Source of the DNA: Tichowtungia sp964398915
Lineage (GTDB): Bacteria > Verrucomicrobiota > Kiritimatiellia > Kiritimatiellales > Tichowtungiaceae
Direction: 5' to 3'
NCBI GenBank assembly: GCA_964398915.1
Contig: CAYNOR010000043.1
Span: 1-8,699 of the forward strand
DNA length: 8,699 bases
A model generated the notes under the pieces. It ran no database searches. It was not told where the DNA came from and saw only the letters and a program-made list of their open reading frames with translations. Positions 6,101-8,699 of this stretch are shown piece after piece. Both the position numbers and the translations under genes were made by a program. Positions within the stretch are counted from its first letter, which is position 1. Every line of letters starts with the position of its first letter.

Positions 6101-8420
6101 GGGAGACTCCCCGGACCGCCTGCTCTGGTATCACCGGAACGAGGAATCCCAATGGGAATTCGGGCTCCGTCATCAGGGAATCTTCGAGGCGGCCAAGGGC
6201 CTGAAAGATCCGCTGATCCGGCGGACGTTTGGCGGCATCGTGGCGGGAAATGGATTCCTCGCAATCAGCCCGACCGAGATGGAGTCCACCGCCCAAAAAT
6301 CGCATGACCTGCTGGTCTGCCTGCACACCGCGCAGACCGACACCCCGGAGGCTTGGCAGGCCCAGGCGGCTGAGGCGCTGGAGCAGGCCCGCAAGGACAC
6401 CGGCTGGAGCGCTGCCCACACTCACTGGTGGCATGACTTCTGGGATCGAAGCTACGTGCGGATTTTAAAAACCACCATGCAGATGCCCTTCGCCGTGCAG
6501 AACGAGATTCCGTTGCGCTGGGGGGCTGACTCTGCTGGCGCATCGCGGTTCAATGGCTATTTCGGCGGGCTCCGGCTTTGGTCGCGCGCCCTCACCGAAG
6601 ACGAGGTGAAGGCGGCTCATGGCGGCAATCTCCCGAGCGACAAAAGCGTGGCCGGCGAGTGGCTCGCAAAGGATTTTCAAGAGGGCGCGCTACCCGACAA
6701 GTCCGGTCGCGGCCAGCCCATGAAGGCGGTCGGTAAAGTCGCCCCCGACAATTTTGCAGATCGTCCGGCGCTCCTGCTCAATGGCAATGGGTTTCTGGAG
6801 GGATTTGGCGGGGTGCTTCCGGTCATCGACGGGCCCTGCTCGTGGGAATGCTGGTTTGCCCCGAGGGGATTCGTTTCCGGCGGGGCGCGGCTCATCGACA
6901 AAATCCCGGCGGCGACCGGCACAGGATTTTTGCTGGACACTTATCCCGGTGGCGACGGGCTTCGACTCCTCTCGCGTCAGGGCAGCATGGAAAAACCCGC
7001 CGTGCTCCAGCTCAACACATGGCATCATGTGGCGGCCGTTTATGATGGACAAATCCGCCGTCTTTTTCTCGACGGGAAGCTTCTGGCCGCCGATCCGGTC
7101 GCGCCTGCCGTGGAGGACTTCGCGGAGCGGTTGAATCTGACGTATAACCTTCAGCGGTGGATATCCGCCTGCGCCGGGCGCGGACAGTATCCCATCAAGT
7201 TCAACGGGTCGCTGTTCACGATCGAGCCCGCGCCGGTTAACGGGTCGGGATTGGATCCAGACTTCCGCCAGTGGGGCGGCGAGTATTGGTGGCAGAACAC
7301 GCGGCTGATGTATTACCCGATGCTGGCCAGCGGCGACTTCGACCTGATGAAACCGCTTTTTGCGATGTATCGCGCCCAGCTCGATCTCATGAAGGCCCGC
7401 ACCAAGACATGGTATGGCGTCGAGGGGGCGACCATGACCGAGGCGGGAACGTTCTGGGGTATGTGGAGCAACTACGACTATGGCTGGAAGCGGCCGGAGG
7501 GATTGCCGATCGGTGAAATGACCAACCGCTTTATGTGGCATTACTGGTTCTCGGGACTGGAACTCACCTGGCTGATGCTTGAATACTACGACCATACGAA
7601 TGACCGGCAATTTTTGGAGGAGACCCTGCGGCCGATGGCCGAACAATTCCTGCTCTACTTCGACCAGCGGTTTCCGCGCGACGCCGACGGACGCCTGCGG
7701 ATTTATCCATCCCAAGCACTCGAAACCTGGCAGGATGCCGAAAATCCCGTCACCGATATAGCGGGCCTCAAGGCGGTTCTCGACCGTCTCACGAAGCTGC
7801 CCCAGCTCCCGCCCGGCCTGCGCGAGCGCTGGCTCAAACTCCAGAGTGAGATCCCGCCGATCCCGCTCGGTGAGGAAGCTGGACGCACCGTGGTGCTGCC
7901 AGCCGGAAAGCCGCTCGAACCCGCAAAAAACATCGAGAATCCGGAGCTATATCCCGTGTTTCCTTTCCGTCAGTTTTCGCTGGGTAAGGACCAATTCCCC
8001 ATCGGCTGTGAGACCTATGCCGCACGCAAAAACCGCGCCGGATCGGGATGGTCGCAGGATGGCATGCAGGCCGCCGCGCTCGGACTGCGCGATGAGACCG
8101 CCGGCATCCTCATCCGCAATCTCGACCGCGCACACCCGAAATTCCGCCTCCCGGTCTTCTGGGGCCCGAACTACGACTGGCTGCCGGACCAGTGCCATGG
8201 CGGAAATTTTCTCAACACCCTGCAGATGATGCTCCTGCAGTCGGACGGAGACCGCATCCTCGTTGCTCCGGCCTGGCCGAAGAATTGGGAGGGCGAGTTC
8301 AAACTTCACGCCGCACACAACACCGTCGTTGAAGGACGGATTGAAGCCGGGCGCATCTCCTGGCTGAAAGTTACGCCGCCGGAGCGGGCAAAGGACGTTG
8401 TTCCCTATTTGCCTCGTTAA
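3150..8420 (+). CDS. Giant exported fusion: CBM/deacetylase-like barrel joined to DUF5703-GH95-like toroid with LamG insert
   Basis: 1756 residues, about 190 kDa. Residues 1-27 are a signal peptide (basic MKWMKNKKFN, then a leucine-rich core). About 30-190 form a CBM4-like jelly roll (KNGGFES, HSGNRS, AWIDDVTLSL). About 195-305 are a second beta-sandwich. About 330-640 resemble a NodB-like polysaccharide deacetylase/glycosidase barrel (GIPVTWLVDN, WGWCWDTPGVDN, QQESHEMEWSFPW) without the usual TFDDG motif. About 640-785 are another beta-sandwich. About 824-1100 match DUF5703 (VVWGS, DSMPIGNGEIALNVW, RTDAWDENGRLLKLGRIRL). About 1325-1756 are a GH95-like toroid (LQRWISACAGRGQYPIKFNG, ALETWQDAENPVTDIAGL, PVFPFRQFSLGK, GWSQDGMQAAALGL, CHGGNFLNTLQMMLLQS). 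A LamG-like domain occupies 1110-1320. The second half probably hydrolyses an alpha-linked sugar such as fucose or galactose, by analogy to GH95; the first half's activity is uncertain. An internal decayed signal peptide (792-817) suggests fusion of two secreted enzymes. Confidence 0.85.
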   Translation: MKWMKNKKFNMTLVLGLLLFPGLPLLAGPRSSPIKNGGFESAQMTPWKTDSAGIAVDSSVKHSGNRSMKVTGGPEARSLTGGKFPIDIDTVYTVSLWIKTQAISTPDGVSVKIFQRNDSTGWNSRYPTTHNDQPVERKVIKTGGTQDWTEYKFSFTPDAAAEFVEFSLDMDPGIAGTAWIDDVTLSLTSTRIAQRDFTGGWHNVKVWGDQVRWVEKSGAEDHLEITLPQGEYMVWLSQMGGNRPDIEVVADGKVLGTGDGMKPTGWQQIGKVALAAGAHHFTLTSKDPNGFKNQTAYAGMILSTDPDAKLPDWSERFSTPLETLPVTLSPARPSDKKLVMVFSAYLVETGWVELGAAGFPASGAARIAAVAHKYGIPVTWLVDNRSAVKMKDLLTKWHNEFGDDVASFDWKDWGPVKAALPWASTTSAAVGVGKIRPVDELETAGMKSAWGWCWDTPGVDNSNDMGSPWAPFYASHGNNNLNYKIPANYPGKTLGLEWTQRDLNKGFALHTGDITVFSMDPDDVRRGRIVHGRDAGYWKQLLDDYLRNTEWNAMVPFLMQQESHEMEWSFPWIFNEGDNKLEANWKVVNMDALAMDEFFKYAKSKNITFMTQPQFAAAYQKMYPATTPAHYMLCRDIPTKEPFHYYLKPFRKGPFPLTFQYFDADCQLAFHDQVRLPVRIFNYQHQLPAELLTSYPSEKNIPVIKEFTKESSPDKEVWRITLANTNPYAVPMGITEWGDFSKFEPGTHSPNVKEVKIIGRDLVFIRLDAAPDSRSGFTVEFRRKGLLATTRIFKPIKQLLPAAGLPPLLDPPCAAAAPEPLPAPVVWGSVGTGAVDSMPIGNGEIALNVWSEPSGDVVFYIARTDAWDENGRLLKLGRIRLSASPALDVGEGNFRQTLNLRDGRILIHAGTGPQAVDIDLAVDVNHPVVRIGMKSATPHKLKATLETWRKERRWVEEAGMTCWYMAGGYESIGMKVFSDGDVISGDSPDRLLWYHRNEESQWEFGLRHQGIFEAAKGLKDPLIRRTFGGIVAGNGFLAISPTEMESTAQKSHDLLVCLHTAQTDTPEAWQAQAAEALEQARKDTGWSAAHTHWWHDFWDRSYVRILKTTMQMPFAVQNEIPLRWGADSAGASRFNGYFGGLRLWSRALTEDEVKAAHGGNLPSDKSVAGEWLAKDFQEGALPDKSGRGQPMKAVGKVAPDNFADRPALLLNGNGFLEGFGGVLPVIDGPCSWECWFAPRGFVSGGARLIDKIPAATGTGFLLDTYPGGDGLRLLSRQGSMEKPAVLQLNTWHHVAAVYDGQIRRLFLDGKLLAADPVAPAVEDFAERLNLTYNLQRWISACAGRGQYPIKFNGSLFTIEPAPVNGSGLDPDFRQWGGEYWWQNTRLMYYPMLASGDFDLMKPLFAMYRAQLDLMKARTKTWYGVEGATMTEAGTFWGMWSNYDYGWKRPEGLPIGEMTNRFMWHYWFSGLELTWLMLEYYDHTNDRQFLEETLRPMAEQFLLYFDQRFPRDADGRLRIYPSQALETWQDAENPVTDIAGLKAVLDRLTKLPQLPPGLRERWLKLQSEIPPIPLGEEAGRTVVLPAGKPLEPAKNIENPELYPVFPFRQFSLGKDQFPIGCETYAARKNRAGSGWSQDGMQAAALGLRDETAGILIRNLDRAHPKFRLPVFWGPNYDWLPDQCHGGNFLNTLQMMLLQSDGDRILVAPAWPKNWEGEFKLHAAHNTVVEGRIEAGRISWLKVTPPERAKDVVPYLPR
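5523..5600 (+). other. Fossil signal peptide inside the large protein (fusion seam)
   Basis: Residues 792-817 read IFKPIKQLLPAAGLPPLL followed by DPPCAAAA: a basic start, a leucine/alanine core and an AxA-like end, immediately ahead of the mature-looking start PEPLPAPVVWGSV of the DUF5703 domain. The first codon is ATA, one base from ATG. The core now holds prolines and an aspartate that would weaken export function, fitting loss of selection after fusion. The segment before it ends a beta-sandwich (TVEFRRKG), a natural gene end. Confidence 0.6.
6477..7109 (+). other. LamG-like domain inserted in the toroid enzyme, strands in permuted order
   Basis: Residues about 1110-1320 separate DFWDRSYVRI (end of the linker preceding the toroid) from AERLNLTYNLQRW (first toroid helix). 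The insertion opens with what is normally the last part of LamG: PLRWGADSAGASRFNGYF, then GLRLWSRALTEDEV. From about 1167 it gives the normal beginning and middle: GEWLAKD, DKSGRG, ALLLNGNGFLE, CSWECWF, a GARLIDK segment, TWHHVAAVYDG and RRLFLDGKLLA, ending where the last strands would normally follow. Together the two parts make about one LamG domain. LamG modules commonly bind or position glycans. Confidence 0.6.
8367..8407 (+). repeat. Second copy of the direct repeat, inside the large gene's 3' end
   Basis: This is the intact partner of 2085-2125; 38 of 41 positions match, with a perfect 29-bp core (8373-8401 against 2091-2119). Here it encodes KVTPPERAKDVVP before PYLPR and TAA. The two copies are 6282 bp apart in direct orientation, so recombination between them would delete everything from the small secreted gene through the large gene. 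Confidence 0.85.
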
Positions 8421-8457
8421 ACATTCACGGATCGGGGGTAGGAACGAACGGGTTGAG

Positions 8458-8481
8458 GTCTTTGAATTTTGACATTTAGAG
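8458..8481 (+). repeat. Shared intergenic motif, copy 2 (TTGAATTTTGACATTTAG core)
   Basis: Partner of 2165-2188, starting 38 bp after the stop of the large gene. The rest of this 183-bp spacer (8421-8603) holds no gene; apart from this motif and the small duplication described below I see only a weak echo of the GGTCGGGGTCA repeat (about 8431-8444) and a CCTATCG fragment near 8502 reminiscent of the pyrimidine repeat in the first spacer. Confidence 0.7.
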
Positions 8482-8536
8482 CCGGACTGAGCCTCTTTCG
8501 CCTATCGTCGCAGGGTCTTGGCTGCCCCGGAGTCCG

Positions 8537-8567
8537 CTGAACTGTTACTTTACTGAACTGTTACTTT
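8537..8567 (+). repeat. Two tandem copies of CTGAACTGTTACTTT
   Basis: Exact 15-bp copies at 8537-8551 and 8553-8567 are separated by one base (16-bp period). They lie 37 bp before the last gene of the window. The copies could be a regulator's direct-repeat site or a replication-slippage duplication; nothing here decides between them. Confidence 0.7.
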
Positions 8568-8603
8568 CTTGCTGATTTCCACTATAGAGAGTAGAACGCT
8601 TTT

Positions 8604-8699
8604 ATGAAAATCAGAAAAATCGTTTGTTCTGTTTCTACTTTTTTATTGGTTATGTTGAGCGGTGATGCGGCGACCATTGAAGAGATGATTGGAAAGGCA
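8604..8699 (+). CDS. N-terminus of an exported protein, cut by window end
   Basis: 32 codons from ATG at 8604 run open to the window edge. They read MKIRKIVCSVSTFLLVML, then SGDAATIEEMIGKA: a basic start, a hydrophobic core and a probable signal peptidase site after GDA. The cysteine at position 8 is too early and wrongly placed for a lipobox. No strong Shine-Dalgarno precedes the ATG; only a GAGAG about 12 nt upstream. The mature part visible is too short to identify. Its place after the motif-bearing spacer parallels that of the small secreted protein after the first spacer, but the two N-termini are not similar. Confidence 0.6.
   Translation, partial: MKIRKIVCSVSTFLLVMLSGDAATIEEMIGKA

Noticed and set aside
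6690..7715. Long reverse-strand open frame (341 codons) inside the large gene
   Set aside because: Same reason; the + strand here encodes the LamG insertion and the conserved start of the toroid.
8561..8588. Possible promoter TTACTT, 16-bp gap, TATAGA before the last gene
   Set aside because: The -10 is fair (4 of 6) but the -35 matches consensus at only two positions, so it is no better than expected by chance in an AT-rich leader.
1..8699. CRISPR array, toxin-antitoxin, phage or defence genes
   Set aside because: No regularly spaced repeats with unique spacers and no small paired genes or phage/defence domains were seen on either strand.

Overview
The window is a GC-rich stretch of polysaccharide-utilisation DNA, with all genes on the + strand and all apparently encoding exported proteins. 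Large secreted modular enzymes, DUF5703/GH95-like proteins with a LamG insertion, and small jelly-roll proteins of the kind that usually end in a PEP-CTERM sorting signal together suggest the Planctomycetes-Verrucomicrobia-Chlamydiae group (Kiritimatiellota, Verrucomicrobiota or Lentisphaerota). This assignment comes from protein style only; no rRNA or marker gene is present.

Layout. Positions 3-2084 hold the C-terminal 693 codons of a six-hairpin ((alpha/alpha)6) glycosidase-like protein that starts before the window. Positions 2085-2334 are a repeat-rich spacer with a fossil gene tail, tandem repeats, an 18-bp motif that recurs after the big gene, and a plausible promoter. Positions 2335-2985 encode a small secreted jelly-roll protein that stops at TAG exactly where a VPEP sorting motif would be expected. 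Positions 2986-3149 hold the still-open reading frame after that TAG, GC-rich inverted repeats, and a fossil of the C-terminus of a protein like the first gene. Positions 3150-8420 encode a 1756-residue exported protein that looks like two enzymes joined: CBM4-like, second beta-sandwich, deacetylase-like barrel and beta-sandwich, then a decayed internal signal peptide, then a DUF5703 plus GH95-like toroid with a LamG domain inserted in permuted strand order. Positions 8421-8603 are a second spacer with the same 18-bp motif and a short duplication. Positions 8604-8699 are the first 32 codons of another exported protein.

The most informative signal is how the fossils fit together. Right after the first gene lies a nearly identical copy of the last codons of the big gene. 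Right before the big gene lies a diverged copy of the last codons of the first gene. Both downstream spacers carry the same motif. The simplest reading is two copies of an ancestral pair (six-hairpin glycosidase followed by DUF5703/GH95-like enzyme, then the motif), each of which has lost the opposite gene. The enzymes would act outside the cytoplasm on a complex glycan; the substrate cannot be read from the sequence.
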